Source: Clostridiales bacterium
GTDB lineage: Bacteria > Bacillota > Clostridia > Lachnospirales > Lachnospiraceae
Assembly: GCA_022778745.1 (NCBI GenBank)
Contig: JALFSR010000070.1
Location: forward strand, 1 to 47,058
Reading direction: 5' to 3'
Length of the DNA: 47,058 nucleotides
Of the stretch, positions 33,986-43,812 are shown piece by piece. Within the stretch, counting starts at the first letter, position 1. Every line of letters starts with the position of its first letter. Below the pieces are notes generated by a model. It was not told the origin of the DNA. It searched no databases and was given only the letters and a program-made list of their open reading frames with translations. The position numbers and the translations under genes were made by a program.

Positions 33986-34240
33986 ATGGGAGATTTATCA
34001 AATACTCAATTTATCCGTATGGCTCAGCCAAATCGTGTTGAGATCAGTGAAGTATTAGAACAGGTTTATAAGGCACTGAAGCAAAAGGGATATAATCCAG
34101 TGAGCCAGATTGTCGGATATTTAATGTCTGGAGATCCGACTTATATTACAAGTTACAATAATGCAAGAAATCTGATCATGAAAGTAGAAAGAGATGAGAT
34201 TTTAGAAGAATTAATCAAGCATTATGTAGAAAAGATGTAA
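33986..34240 (+). CDS. ireB: IreB family regulatory phosphoprotein
   Basis: The 84-residue protein belongs to the IreB/UPF0297 (YrzL) family. The core [20 protein letters not shown] and YNNARNLI are well conserved. In Enterococcus, IreB is phosphorylated near the N-terminus by the PASTA kinase IreK and affects cephalosporin resistance. A Thr remains at residue 7. It heads the operon with ruvX and the DUF1292 gene as in Bacillus. Confidence 0.93.
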   Translation: MGDLSNTQFIRMAQPNRVEISEVLEQVYKALKQKGYNPVSQIVGYLMSGDPTYITSYNNARNLIMKVERDEILEELIKHYVEKM

Positions 34241-34288
34241 CGAAAACAAAAGAGTTCAGCATTGGACAGAGACGAATTAGGAGAATAT

Positions 34289-34732
34289 ATGCGTATATTA
34301 GGTCTGGACTATGGCTCTAAAACAGTAGGCGTTGCGGTGAGTGATCCGCTGATGCTTACTGCGCAGGCAGTAGAGACAATTACTCGAAAAGAGGAGAATA
34401 AATTACGTCGTACATTGGCACGTTTAGAGGAGTTAGTGAAAGAGTACGAAGTAAGTGAGATTGTACTTGGATTACCGAAAAATATGAATAATACAGTTGG
34501 AGATCGGGCTGAGAAGGCAATGGCATTTGGTCAGATGGCAGAGCGGCGCACCGGTCTTAAAGTAATATATTGGGATGAACGAATGACAACGATTTCGGCG
34601 GAGCGTACATTGATGGAAGCTGGTGTCCGAAGAGAAAACCGAAAAAAAGTAATTGATCAGATTGCTGCCGTTTTTATTTTACAAGGATATTTAGATTATA
34701 AATCATCTCAAACAAATATGGAATCGAATTAG
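34289..34732 (+). CDS. ruvX: RuvX/YqgF-type Holliday junction resolvase-like RNase
   Basis: The 147-residue RNase H-fold protein shows [20 protein letters not shown] with the first catalytic Asp, [12 protein letters not shown] with the strand-2 motif, and [14 protein letters not shown] with the second acidic pair. The family acts in 16S rRNA 5' processing and has been proposed as a resolvase. I chose the ATG at 34289 after TTAGGAGAATAT. An upstream in-frame TTG at 34262 has no such site. Confidence 0.93.
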   Translation: MRILGLDYGSKTVGVAVSDPLMLTAQAVETITRKEENKLRRTLARLEELVKEYEVSEIVLGLPKNMNNTVGDRAEKAMAFGQMAERRTGLKVIYWDERMTTISAERTLMEAGVRRENRKKVIDQIAAVFILQGYLDYKSSQTNMESN

Positions 34733-34787
34733 GCAGAAAAGCGGACTGTAAATATCCGCTTAACATATTAATACCGGAGGAATTTGT

Positions 34788-35078
34788 ATGGAACAAACAA
34801 AAGAGCAGAATCAACAGCAGGCAGGGAAAATCCGGTTTCAGACAGAAGATGGAACGTATGAAGAACTGTTTGTATTAGAGCAGACAAAATTAAATGGAAT
34901 CAATTATTTATTGGTTACTGATTCTGAGGAAGAAGAAGCAGAGTGCTATATTTTTAAAGAAACTTCTGAGGCAGAAGGAACGGAGGCTGTCTACGAGCCT
35001 GTGGAAGACGAGACAGAACTGAACAGTCTTTTGGCAATTTTTGAACAATTATTAGATGATGTAGAATTTATCTCATAA
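34788..35078 (+). CDS. DUF1292 protein (YrzB-like)
   Basis: The acidic 96-residue protein has the DUF1292 core (KIRFQTEDGTYEELFVLEQT, then NGINYLLVTDSEEEEAECYI). Function is unknown. In Firmicutes it almost always follows ireB and ruvX, as here. GGAGGAATTTGT precedes the ATG. Confidence 0.88.
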   Translation: MEQTKEQNQQQAGKIRFQTEDGTYEELFVLEQTKLNGINYLLVTDSEEEEAECYIFKETSEAEGTEAVYEPVEDETELNSLLAIFEQLLDDVEFIS

Positions 35079-35100
35079 AACATTAATGGAGGTGTAGAGC

Positions 35101-36765
35101 GTGAGTGCCGAAGGAACAAGTATTAAGATAATCCCTCTTGGAGGACTTGAACAGATCGGAATGAATATGACCGTGATTGAGTATGGTGACAGTATTATTG
35201 TAGTAGACTGCGGATTATCATTTCCTACAGAAGATATGCTTGGAATTGATTTAGTTATTCCAGATGTAACATATTTAAAGCAAAATGCAGATAAAGTAAA
35301 GGGTTATGTGATTACGCACGGGCATGAAGATCATATTGGAGCATTGCCATATATTTTAAAAGAGGTCAATGCTCCAATCTATGCGACAAAGCTGACAATT
35401 GGCATTATCGAAGGAAAGTTAAAAGAGCATAACTTAACAAAATTAGTAAAGAGAAAAATCGTAAAATACGGACAGTCCGTTAATCTTGGAAATTTTCGGG
35501 TAGAATTTATTCGTATGAATCACAGTATCGTAGATGCGGCTGCATTAGCGATTTTTACACCAATTGGAACGATTATTCATACGGGAGACTTTAAGATTGA
35601 TTATACGCCAGTATTTGGTGACAGCGCAGATTTACAGCGTTTTGGTGAGCTTGGAAAGAAGGGCGTGCTTGCATTATTATGTGAAAGTACAAATGCACTC
35701 CGGCCAGGTTTTACGATGTCAGAGCGTACCGTTGGAAAGACATTTGACTCTATTTTTGCAGAGCATAAAAATAATCGACTTATTGTAGCGACATTTGCAT
35801 CAAATGTAGACCGTGTACAGCAAATTATTAATACAGCATGTAAATATGAACGTAAAGTTGTCATTGAAGGCCGCAGTATGGTGAATATTATCGGAACGGC
35901 GACCGAGCTTGGCTATATTAATGTTCCAGATGGTACAATTATTGATATTGAGCAGTTAAAAAATTATCCAGACGAAAAGACCGTAATTATTACAACTGGA
36001 AGTCAGGGCGAATCAATGGCAGCTCTTTCTCGTATGGCATCTTCCGTACATCGTAAAGTTTCGATTAATCCACAGGATACGATTATTTTCAGTTCCTCTC
36101 CAATTCCGGGAAATGAAAAGGCAGTGGATAAAGTAATTAATGAGCTTTCCATGAAGGGTGCAGAAGTTATTTTCCAAGATACACATGTATCTGGACATGC
36201 CTGTCAGGAAGAAATTAAGCTGATTTATTCACTTGTGCGTCCAAAATACGCGATTCCGATTCATGGAGAATATCGTCATCGTATTGCAAACGCAGAGATT
36301 GCAGTTGCACTTGGCGTGCCAAAAGAGCAGATATTCTTAATGCAGTCTGGTGATGTATTAGAGATGGATCAAGATTATGCAGAGATCGTAGATCAAGTGC
36401 CTCATGGCGGCGTTTTAGTTGATGGACTTGGCGTTGGAGATGTCGGAAATATTGTATTAAGAGATCGCCAGAACTTGTCCCAAGACGGTATTATCATTGT
36501 TGTACTTACATTAGAAAAGTATACAAATCATCTGCTTGCAGGACCAGATATTGTGTCAAGAGGATTTGTGTATGTGCGTGAATCAGAAAACCTGATGGAA
36601 GAAGCACATCAGATCGTATCCGATGCAGTGCAGGGTTGTCTTATGCGCAGAATCAGTGACTGGACAAAGATTAAGAATGTAATTCGTGATACACTTTCTG
36701 AGTATCTTTGGAAAAAGATGAAGAGAAGTCCAATGATTTTACCAATTATTATGGAGGTAGAATAA
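35101..36765 (+). CDS. rnj: ribonuclease J
   Basis: The 554-residue metallo-beta-lactamase/beta-CASP RNase has IIPLGGLEQIGMNMTVIE, the zinc motif THGHEDHIGALPY near residue 75, IHTGDFKIDYTP, and the beta-CASP motif FSSSPIPGNE with a later IHGEYRH. It has both endonuclease and 5'-exonuclease activity and is central to mRNA decay and rRNA maturation in Gram-positives. It starts at GTG after ATGGAGGTG. Its place between DUF1292 and the mltG-like gene departs from the Bacillus order. Confidence 0.95.
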   Translation: MSAEGTSIKIIPLGGLEQIGMNMTVIEYGDSIIVVDCGLSFPTEDMLGIDLVIPDVTYLKQNADKVKGYVITHGHEDHIGALPYILKEVNAPIYATKLTIGIIEGKLKEHNLTKLVKRKIVKYGQSVNLGNFRVEFIRMNHSIVDAAALAIFTPIGTIIHTGDFKIDYTPVFGDSADLQRFGELGKKGVLALLCESTNALRPGFTMSERTVGKTFDSIFAEHKNNRLIVATFASNVDRVQQIINTACKYERKVVIEGRSMVNIIGTATELGYINVPDGTIIDIEQLKNYPDEKTVIITTGSQGESMAALSRMASSVHRKVSINPQDTIIFSSSPIPGNEKAVDKVINELSMKGAEVIFQDTHVSGHACQEEIKLIYSLVRPKYAIPIHGEYRHRIANAEIAVALGVPKEQIFLMQSGDVLEMDQDYAEIVDQVPHGGVLVDGLGVGDVGNIVLRDRQNLSQDGIIIVVLTLEKYTNHLLAGPDIVSRGFVYVRESENLMEEAHQIVSDAVQGCLMRRISDWTKIKNVIRDTLSEYLWKKMKRSPMILPIIMEVE

Positions 36766-36778
36766 TACAGTCAGGAAA

Positions 36779-37177
36779 ATGAACGAAGCAAAACGAGAAA
36801 TTGATTATCAAAAATGGACCTGGAAAGTATTAGAATATACAGCAAAGGCGGTGATAGGTATTATCGTCATCGCCTTTTTATATCAGGGAATTACAAAAGG
36901 ATATGAGTTTGGATATGAAATATTCCATTCCAAACCGTTGACGAAACAATGTGAAGTGTCAGAAAAGATTGAAATAAAAAAAAATGATTCCGCATTTGAG
37001 ATTGGCAGAACGTTAGAAGAAAAGAAGATTATATCAAGTGCTGCTGTATTTTGGGCACAGTCATGGCTGTATGAACTTGAGATTCGGCCAGGGATATATT
37101 GTGTTGGAAGCGATATGTCTTCCAAAGATATTTTAACAATGCTAGATATTGGGAAACAGGAGAAATTGCCAGAATGA
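36779..37177 (+). CDS. MltG-like short membrane protein without catalytic domain
   Basis: The 132-residue protein has one membrane segment (about residues 22-41) and a LysM-like region (EIKKNDSAFEIGRTLEEKKI) then LEIRPGIYCVGSDMSSKDIL, matching the N-terminal part of MltG (YrrL). The catalytic YceG domain, which makes up most of the 340-360 residue family members, is missing. The position before trmR is exactly that of yrrL in Bacillus. The stop codon overlaps the trmR ATG, so the short form looks settled rather than recently broken. Confidence 0.72.
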   Translation: MNEAKREIDYQKWTWKVLEYTAKAVIGIIVIAFLYQGITKGYEFGYEIFHSKPLTKQCEVSEKIEIKKNDSAFEIGRTLEEKKIISSAAVFWAQSWLYELEIRPGIYCVGSDMSSKDILTMLDIGKQEKLPE

Positions 37178-37854
37178 TAGGAAATGAAAGAATTACTGAT
37201 TATATTAATTCTTTGGAATCTCCAGAGAGTTCCATATGTGAGATGATTAGAAAAGAGGCTTTAGCAGACATGGTGCCGATTATCCGTAATGAAACGGCCA
37301 GTTTGCTGAAGTTTTTTATCCGTTTAACGAAACCAATGAATATTTTAGAAGTGGGTACAGCAGTTGGCTATTCTGCAATTGTTATGAGCGAATATATGCC
37401 AGATGGTGCCCATATTACAACGATTGAAAAATATGAACCAAGAATTCCGACTGCAAAACAGAATTTCAAGCGGGTGAAGAAGGAAGATGTTATTACATTA
37501 TTAGAGGGAGATGCATTAGAGATTTTGCATACATTAGAAGGAAGCTATGATTTGATTTTTATGGATGCAGCAAAAGGACAGTATATCCATTTCCTGCCAG
37601 ATGTCATGCGTCTTCTTGCACCAGGCGGATTATTAATTTCCGATAATATTTTACAAGACGGAGATGTGATAGAATCTCGTTTTGCTGTCACAAGACGCAA
37701 CCGCACGATTCACAGTCGAATGAGAGAGTATTTATATAGATTAACCCATACACCAGAATTGCAGACTGCAGTCATTCCAATTGGAGATGGTGTAGCAGTA
37801 AGTACAAAAAATGACTCGTACAACGATTCGTATAAGAAAGAAAGGATTGAATGA
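37174..37854 (+). CDS. trmR: tRNA 5-hydroxyuridine methyltransferase (O-methyltransferase family 3)
   Basis: The 226-residue SAM enzyme has motif I ILEVGTAVGYSAIVM near residue 61, YDLIFMDAAKGQY as the metal-binding Asp motif and LLISDNILQDG. It corresponds to YrrM/TrmR, which makes 5-methoxyuridine at wobble position 34 of tRNA. The ATG at 37174 overlaps the preceding stop (ATGA), and the next gene, trhP, overlaps its own stop in the same way. TrhP supplies the hydroxyuridine substrate, so the two form one pathway. Confidence 0.88.
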   Translation: MIGNERITDYINSLESPESSICEMIRKEALADMVPIIRNETASLLKFFIRLTKPMNILEVGTAVGYSAIVMSEYMPDGAHITTIEKYEPRIPTAKQNFKRVKKEDVITLLEGDALEILHTLEGSYDLIFMDAAKGQYIHFLPDVMRLLAPGGLLISDNILQDGDVIESRFAVTRRNRTIHSRMREYLYRLTHTPELQTAVIPIGDGVAVSTKNDSYNDSYKKERIE

Positions 37855-39083
37855 TGAGACATCCAGAATTATTAATTCCTGCCAGCAGCTTAGAAGTATT
37901 AAAAATTGCAGTAATTTTTGGAGCTGATGCAGTTTATATCGGAGGAGAAGCATTTGGACTTCGAGCAAAGGCAAAGAATTTTTCATTAGAAGAGATGAAA
38001 GAAGGCGTTGCATTTGCCCATGAACATGGAGTAAAAGTATATGTCACAGCAAATATTTTAGCACATAACTATGATCTGGACGGAGTGAGACAATATTTTG
38101 ATCAGCTCAAAGACGTAAATCCAGACGCATTAATTATTTCCGACCCAGGTGTATTTATGATTGCAAAGGAAGTACTTCCAGAGATGGAACTTCACATTAG
38201 TACACAGGCAAATAATACAAACTATGGAACGTATTTATTTTGGAGGAAACAAGGAGCAAAGCGTGTTGTATCTGCAAGAGAATTATCTTTGGAGGAAATC
38301 AAAGAAATCCGCGCTCATATTCCAGATGATTTAGAAATTGAAAGCTTTATTCACGGAGCAATGTGTATTTCCTATTCTGGACGCTGCCTGCTGAGTAACT
38401 ATTTTACTGGAAGAGATGCCAATCAAGGTGCCTGCACTCATCCATGCCGCTGGAAATATTCGATTGTAGAGGAAACTCGTCCAGGAGAATATATGCCAGT
38501 TTATGAAAATGAGAGAGGAACGTATATTTTTAATTCCAAAGATCTGTGTATGATTGAGCATGTGCCAGATTTGATTCATGCAGGAATTGACAGTCTCAAG
38601 ATCGAAGGAAGAATGAAAACCGCACTTTATGTAGCAACGGTAGCACGCACATATCGCAAAGCGATTGATGATTATCAGAAAGATCCAGCTCTTTATGAAG
38701 CAAATATGGAATGGTATAAAGAAGAAATTGGCAAATGTACGTACCGAGAGTTTACAACAGGATTTTTCTATGGAAAACCAGATCAGACGACACAAATTTA
38801 TGATAATAATACGTATGTAAAAAACTACACATATCTTGGTATCGTAGGAGAAAAAGACGAGCATGGATATTATAGTTTGGAACAGCGGAATAAATTCAGC
38901 GTTGGTGAGATGATTGAAGTAATGAAACCAGATGGTACAAATGTGGAAGTTTCCGTAAAAGGAATTTATGATGAAGACTATAATCCAGTGGAGAGTGCTC
39001 CACATCCAAAGCAGTTATTACATATTGATTTAGGAATGCAGTTAGATCAATATGATATTTTAAGAAGAAAAGAAGCAGAATAA
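37851..39083 (+). CDS. trhP: peptidase U32 family tRNA hydroxylation protein
   Basis: The 410-residue U32 family protein starts with PELLIPASSLEVLKIAVIFG. The signature FIHGAMCISYSGRCLLSNY and the Cys in GACTHPCRW are typical of YrrO/TrhP. TrhP makes 5-hydroxyuridine at tRNA position 34 in a prephenate-dependent way. Bacillus has two paralogues side by side (YrrN, YrrO); only the longer type is seen here. The ATGA overlap couples it to trmR. A second ATG directly follows the first. Confidence 0.85.
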   Translation: MMRHPELLIPASSLEVLKIAVIFGADAVYIGGEAFGLRAKAKNFSLEEMKEGVAFAHEHGVKVYVTANILAHNYDLDGVRQYFDQLKDVNPDALIISDPGVFMIAKEVLPEMELHISTQANNTNYGTYLFWRKQGAKRVVSARELSLEEIKEIRAHIPDDLEIESFIHGAMCISYSGRCLLSNYFTGRDANQGACTHPCRWKYSIVEETRPGEYMPVYENERGTYIFNSKDLCMIEHVPDLIHAGIDSLKIEGRMKTALYVATVARTYRKAIDDYQKDPALYEANMEWYKEEIGKCTYREFTTGFFYGKPDQTTQIYDNNTYVKNYTYLGIVGEKDEHGYYSLEQRNKFSVGEMIEVMKPDGTNVEVSVKGIYDEDYNPVESAPHPKQLLHIDLGMQLDQYDILRRKEAE

Positions 39084-39122
39084 ATTATTCATAGATTTAT
39101 GCGATAGAGTGAGGAGGCAAAA

Positions 39123-42044
39123 ATGCAGTTAAACAATGTGCCACAATATGCGTTAATTGAAAAAAGAGACTTAAAAGAACTCGGCTCCGTTGGATATGTG
39201 ATGCGTCATAAAAAGACAGGAGCGAGAGTTTTTGTTTTAGAAAATGATGATAATAATAAAGTATTTAATATCGCATTTCGAACTCCGCCGTCAGACAGTA
39301 CAGGAGTGCCTCATATTTTAGAACATTCCGTTCTTTGTGGTTCCAAGCGGTATCCAGTCAAAGATCCATTTGTTGAATTAGTAAAAGGATCACTCAATAC
39401 ATTTCTAAATGCAATGACATATCCAGATAAGACGATGTATCCAGTTGCAAGCTGTAATGACAAAGATTTTCAAAATCTCATGTCCGTCTATTTGGATGCA
39501 GTATTTTATCCAAATATTTATAAAAATCAAAAAATATTTTTGCAGGAAGGCTGGCATTACGAATTAGAGTCAAGAGAAGATGAGCTTACGTACAACGGAG
39601 TCGTTTATAACGAGATGAAAGGAGCGTTTTCTTCTCCAGAAAGTGTGTTAGAGCGATATACACAAAAAGTATTGTTTCCACATACTTCCTATGCAAATGA
39701 ATCCGGCGGCGATCCCATTTATATTCCAGACTTGACCTATGAACAGTTTTTAGCATTTCATCAGACATATTATCATCCATCTAACAGCTATATTTATTTA
39801 TATGGCGATATGGATATGGAACAAAAATTAAATTGGATGGACGAACAGTATTTGAGCCATTACGATGCGATTACGATTGATTCCGAGATAAAAGAAGAAG
39901 CACCATTTGAAGTGATGGCAGAGGAAGAAGTAAATTATGGAATTACAGATGGAGAGTCGGAAGAGGAAGCAACTTATTATTCTTGGAATAAAGTAACAGG
40001 TTCCACATTAGATCCAAAACAGTATCTTGCATTTCAAGTATTAGAATATGCATTGTTGAATGCACCAGGCGCACCATTAAAGCAGGTACTTGTTGATGCA
40101 GGAATTGGCAAAGACATTTACGGCGGATATGAATGTGAACTGAGACAGACTTATTTTTCTGTTATCGCAAAAGATGCAAAAGCAGGAAAAAAACAAGAGT
40201 TTATTGATAAAATTGAGACGACATTAAAAGAAATCGTTTCAAATGGGCTGAATAAAAAGTCGTTATTAGCAGGAATTAATGTTTTAGAATTTAAACTCAG
40301 AGAAGCCGATTATGGAAGATTTCCAAAAGGATTAATGTATGGACTGCAGTGTTTTGATTCTTGGCTTTATGACGAAACCGATCCAATGATGCATTTGGCA
40401 TATGATGAGACATTTGCATTTTTACGTCAAGAAGTAGATACGAACTATTATGAATCATTAATTCAAAACTATCTGATTGATAATACGCATGGTGCAGTGA
40501 TCACATTAGTTCCAGAGCGTGGCTATACTGCAAAAGTAGATGCACAAGTAGCAAAGCGTCTGGCAGACTATAAGGCGAGTCTCACAGAAGCACAGTTGGA
40601 TGAATTAATCAAAAAAACAAAAGAATTAAAACAATATCAAGATGAGTCATCAAGTAAAGAAGAACTTGAATGTATTCCAATGCTTGCTGTTTCCGATATT
40701 GACCGAGCAATTGAGCCGCTTCATAATGAATTGCGTCAAATTGATGGTACAAATGTATTATTCCACAATATTTTCAGCAATGGAATCGGATATTTGGATT
40801 TGCTCTTTCCAGCTGATGAGGTGTCAATCGAAGATATGCCTTATCTTGCATTATTAAAATCCGTACTTGGTTATATTGATACAGAACATTATACGTATCA
40901 GCAGCTTGCCGATGAAATTAATATTCATACGGGCGGAATTATGCCAGGCATCACATGCTTTACGAATTCAAGTAACGAGCAAGAGCCTTCTATGTATTTT
41001 GGAATGCGTACAAAGGGAATGTATGCAGAAATAAAAAAAGCATTGGAATTAATTCAGGAAATTATTCAATATTCCAAATTAGATGATGAAAAGCGTCTGA
41101 AAGAGATTATATCCGAACAGCGTTCGAGAGGACAAAGCTATTTGATGTCATACAGTCATTCCGTTGCAGTGATGCGGGCTGGATCGTATTATTGCGAAAC
41201 AGGCTACCTTGGAGAGATAACAGCAGGTGTTTCATATTATCAGTTTTTGGAAGATTTGGAAGAACATTTTGAACAAAGGAAAACAGCACTTATAGAGAAG
41301 CTTCAAACATTAAATCGTATGATGTTCAATAAAAAAACAGCATTTGTGAGCTATACGAGTGATGAAGAAGGATATCAGGTACTGGAAAACGAACTTTCTG
41401 GATTTATGGCACAGCTTTCAGAAAGAGACGTACATCCAGTAAAACGAGTATATCCGCTGGAAAAGAAAAACGAAGGATTCCAGACATCTTCACAAGTACA
41501 ATATGTGGCACGCTGCGGAGATTTTAAGAAAAAAGGATATGAATTCCACGGTTCGATGCGTATTTTACAGGTGATTTTAAATTATGACTATTTGTGGATT
41601 CATCTTCGTGTCAAAGGCGGCGCATATGGATGTATGAGTGCATTGACAAGAGATGGACAAGGCTATTTTGTATCATACCGCGATCCAAATCTGGCAGAGA
41701 CGAACGAAATATATGAAACAATTCCGCAGTATCTTGAGAATATTGAGATTGATGAGCGGGATATGACAAAATATATTATCGGTACAATCAGCGATATGGA
41801 TACACCAATGAATCCATCTGCGAAGGGACTGCGTGGATTAAATGCGTATATGTCCGGTATCACAGAAGAGACATTGCAGAAGGAACGAAATCAAATTATT
41901 GATGCGACACAAGAAGATATTCGCCGTCTTGCTGGTCCAGTGCAGGCAGTGCTTGATGAAGACGCATTTTGTGTAATTGGAAATGAAGACAAAATTGCAG
42001 CGAATGAATCACTTTTTAAAGAAGTAAAACAGTTATTCCACTAA
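39123..42044 (+). CDS. M16C family metallopeptidase (presequence protease-like)
   Basis: The 973-residue protein is a full-length M16C peptidase with two pairs of insulinase domains. The inverted zinc motif HILEH lies in GVPHILEHSVLCGSKRYP near residue 60, and the distal Glu is in YNGVVYNEMKGAFSSPES. KGGAYGCMSALTRDGQGYF near residue 840 carries the conserved Arg/Tyr part of the second half. These enzymes degrade unfolded peptides up to about 70 residues. It has no signal peptide, so a cytoplasmic peptide-clearing role is likely. GAGGAGGC precedes the ATG. Confidence 0.93.
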   Translation: MQLNNVPQYALIEKRDLKELGSVGYVMRHKKTGARVFVLENDDNNKVFNIAFRTPPSDSTGVPHILEHSVLCGSKRYPVKDPFVELVKGSLNTFLNAMTYPDKTMYPVASCNDKDFQNLMSVYLDAVFYPNIYKNQKIFLQEGWHYELESREDELTYNGVVYNEMKGAFSSPESVLERYTQKVLFPHTSYANESGGDPIYIPDLTYEQFLAFHQTYYHPSNSYIYLYGDMDMEQKLNWMDEQYLSHYDAITIDSEIKEEAPFEVMAEEEVNYGITDGESEEEATYYSWNKVTGSTLDPKQYLAFQVLEYALLNAPGAPLKQVLVDAGIGKDIYGGYECELRQTYFSVIAKDAKAGKKQEFIDKIETTLKEIVSNGLNKKSLLAGINVLEFKLREADYGRFPKGLMYGLQCFDSWLYDETDPMMHLAYDETFAFLRQEVDTNYYESLIQNYLIDNTHGAVITLVPERGYTAKVDAQVAKRLADYKASLTEAQLDELIKKTKELKQYQDESSSKEELECIPMLAVSDIDRAIEPLHNELRQIDGTNVLFHNIFSNGIGYLDLLFPADEVSIEDMPYLALLKSVLGYIDTEHYTYQQLADEINIHTGGIMPGITCFTNSSNEQEPSMYFGMRTKGMYAEIKKALELIQEIIQYSKLDDEKRLKEIISEQRSRGQSYLMSYSHSVAVMRAGSYYCETGYLGEITAGVSYYQFLEDLEEHFEQRKTALIEKLQTLNRMMFNKKTAFVSYTSDEEGYQVLENELSGFMAQLSERDVHPVKRVYPLEKKNEGFQTSSQVQYVARCGDFKKKGYEFHGSMRILQVILNYDYLWIHLRVKGGAYGCMSALTRDGQGYFVSYRDPNLAETNEIYETIPQYLENIEIDERDMTKYIIGTISDMDTPMNPSAKGLRGLNAYMSGITEETLQKERNQIIDATQEDIRRLAGPVQAVLDEDAFCVIGNEDKIAANESLFKEVKQLFH

Positions 42045-42067
42045 AAGATAATAAAAAGGAGGACGAT

Positions 42068-42964
42068 ATGGAGAAAAAGTCCGGATTTGTCACATTGATT
42101 GGAAGGCCAAATGTAGGAAAATCGACATTAATGAATCACTTGATTGGACAAAAAATTGCAATCACATCAAATAAGCCGCAAACGACAAGAAACCGTATTC
42201 AGACCGTTTATACGGATGAGCGGGGACAGATTATATTTCTGGACACACCAGGTATCCATAAGGCAAAAAATAAGCTTGGAACGTATATGGTCAATGTAGC
42301 GACTCGTACTTTGAAAGAAGTGGATGTGATTTTATGGCTGGTAGAGCCAAGTACGTATATTGGAGCAGGGGAGCAAGAGATTGCCAAACGACTGAATCAA
42401 GTAAAAACGCCAGTCATTTTAATTATGAATAAAGTGGATACAGTAAAAAAAGAAGAAGTTCCAACTTATATTCAGGCATACAAAGATATTTGTCCATTTG
42501 CAGAGATCATTCCAGTGTCCGCACTTCGTAACATAAACACGGATACAGTCATTGATCAAATTTTTCGATATTTGCCATATGGTCCGCAGTATTATGATGA
42601 AGATACCGTGACCGACCAGCCAATGCGCCAGATCGTGGCAGAGATGATCCGAGAAAAAGCACTGCGTTGTCTGCAAGATGAAATTCCACATGGAATTGCC
42701 GTTACAATCGAGAAAATGCAGGAGCGAAAAAATGGTCTTGTCGATATCGAAGCTTCCATTATATGCGAGAGAGATTCCCATAAAGGAATTATCATTGGTA
42801 AAAATGGGGCAATGCTCAAAAAAATCGCCAGTGCTGCACGATTTGAAGTCGAACGTATGATGGAGCAGCAAGTAAATCTCAAAGTTTGGGTCAAAGTGCG
42901 CAAAGACTGGAGAGATAATGATATATTGATGAAAAACTACGGATATGTAGAAGAAAAAGAATAA
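42068..42964 (+). CDS. era: GTPase Era
   Basis: The 298-residue GTPase has G1 GRPNVGKST, G3 DTPGIH, G4 NKVD and G5 SALRN, then a C-terminal KH domain with GIIIGKNGAMLKKI. Era binds the 3' end of 16S rRNA and is needed for 30S maturation. AAAAGGAGG precedes the ATG. It follows the peptidase by 23 bases. Confidence 0.97.
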   Translation: MEKKSGFVTLIGRPNVGKSTLMNHLIGQKIAITSNKPQTTRNRIQTVYTDERGQIIFLDTPGIHKAKNKLGTYMVNVATRTLKEVDVILWLVEPSTYIGAGEQEIAKRLNQVKTPVILIMNKVDTVKKEEVPTYIQAYKDICPFAEIIPVSALRNINTDTVIDQIFRYLPYGPQYYDEDTVTDQPMRQIVAEMIREKALRCLQDEIPHGIAVTIEKMQERKNGLVDIEASIICERDSHKGIIIGKNGAMLKKIASAARFEVERMMEQQVNLKVWVKVRKDWRDNDILMKNYGYVEEKE

Positions 42965-42996
42965 GTAACTAATAGGACAATAAGTCCATTCGACGT

Positions 42997-43051
42997 AAAA
43001 TCATTGCGGAACAATTCGTGTCAGATGCTCGGTGTTTTGCAATGATTTTTT
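42997..43051 (+). terminator. terminator-like hairpin between era and recO
   Basis: AAAATCATTGC at 42997-43007 pairs with GCAATGATTTT at 43039-43049 and the T run continues. Although era and recO are usually co-transcribed, this could cut recO expression. Confidence 0.65.
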
Positions 43052-43074
43052 AGTTTATAGGATGAGGTAAGAGG

Positions 43075-43812
43075 ATGAGAGAGGTAATCACAGTACAGGG
43101 AATCGTCATTTCTGCGATGCCAGTAGGAGAGTATGATCGAAGGGTCGTACTGATTACAAAAGAATTAGGAAAAATCGCAGCATTTGCCAGGGGAGCAAGA
43201 CGACCAAACAGTTCACTTTTGGCAAGCACGCGTCCATTTGTATTTGCGACATTTTTTTTATATCCAGGAAGAGATGCATATACGATACAGGCAGCAGAAG
43301 CAACAGAATATTTTGATGAGCTGAGCAGTAATATTGAGACGATCGCATATGGATATTATTTTTTAGAAATTGCCGATTATTATGGAAGAGAAAGTGTCAA
43401 TGAGACATTGATGATAAATTTGCTCTATGTCTCATTGAAAGCGCTATTAAATAAGAAATTAGATAATGATTTAGTAAAAATGATTTTTGAGCTGCGGGCA
43501 ATCGCAATTAATGGAAGCTATCCAGATTTCTTTCATTGTATTTCTTGCGGCAAAGAGATCGAAGAAGGTGTATTTTCTGTAAGAGATCATGGTGTATATT
43601 GTTCAGAATGTAAGAAAATTCCGAAAAATGGAATTTGGTTAAATGCAGCGGCTGTCTATACCCTTCAGTATATTATAGCAGCACCGATTAATAAACTATA
43701 TACCTTTACACTTTCCGAACAGACAGAAAAAACAGTAAGAGATGTGATTGAACAGTGCAAGAGACAGTATCAGGACAAAGAATTTCGATCTTTGGAAGTA
43801 TTAAAACAGTAG
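43075..43812 (+). CDS. recO: DNA repair protein RecO
   Basis: The 245-residue protein has the N-terminal OB domain (ITVQGIVISAMPVGEYDRRV, then FARGARRPNSSL) and a C-terminal helical domain with a zinc motif (CISCGKE and CSECKKIP). RecO works with RecF and RecR to load RecA on gapped DNA. The start has GTAAGAGG upstream. Era-RecO adjacency is conserved in bacteria. Confidence 0.94.
   Translation: MREVITVQGIVISAMPVGEYDRRVVLITKELGKIAAFARGARRPNSSLLASTRPFVFATFFLYPGRDAYTIQAAEATEYFDELSSNIETIAYGYYFLEIADYYGRESVNETLMINLLYVSLKALLNKKLDNDLVKMIFELRAIAINGSYPDFFHCISCGKEIEEGVFSVRDHGVYCSECKKIPKNGIWLNAAAVYTLQYIIAAPINKLYTFTLSEQTEKTVRDVIEQCKRQYQDKEFRSLEVLKQ

Noticed and set aside
37099-37173. 25-codon extension of trmR into the MltG-like gene
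   Set aside because: The ATGA overlap at 37174 and the family start fit better, and no binding site precedes 37099.
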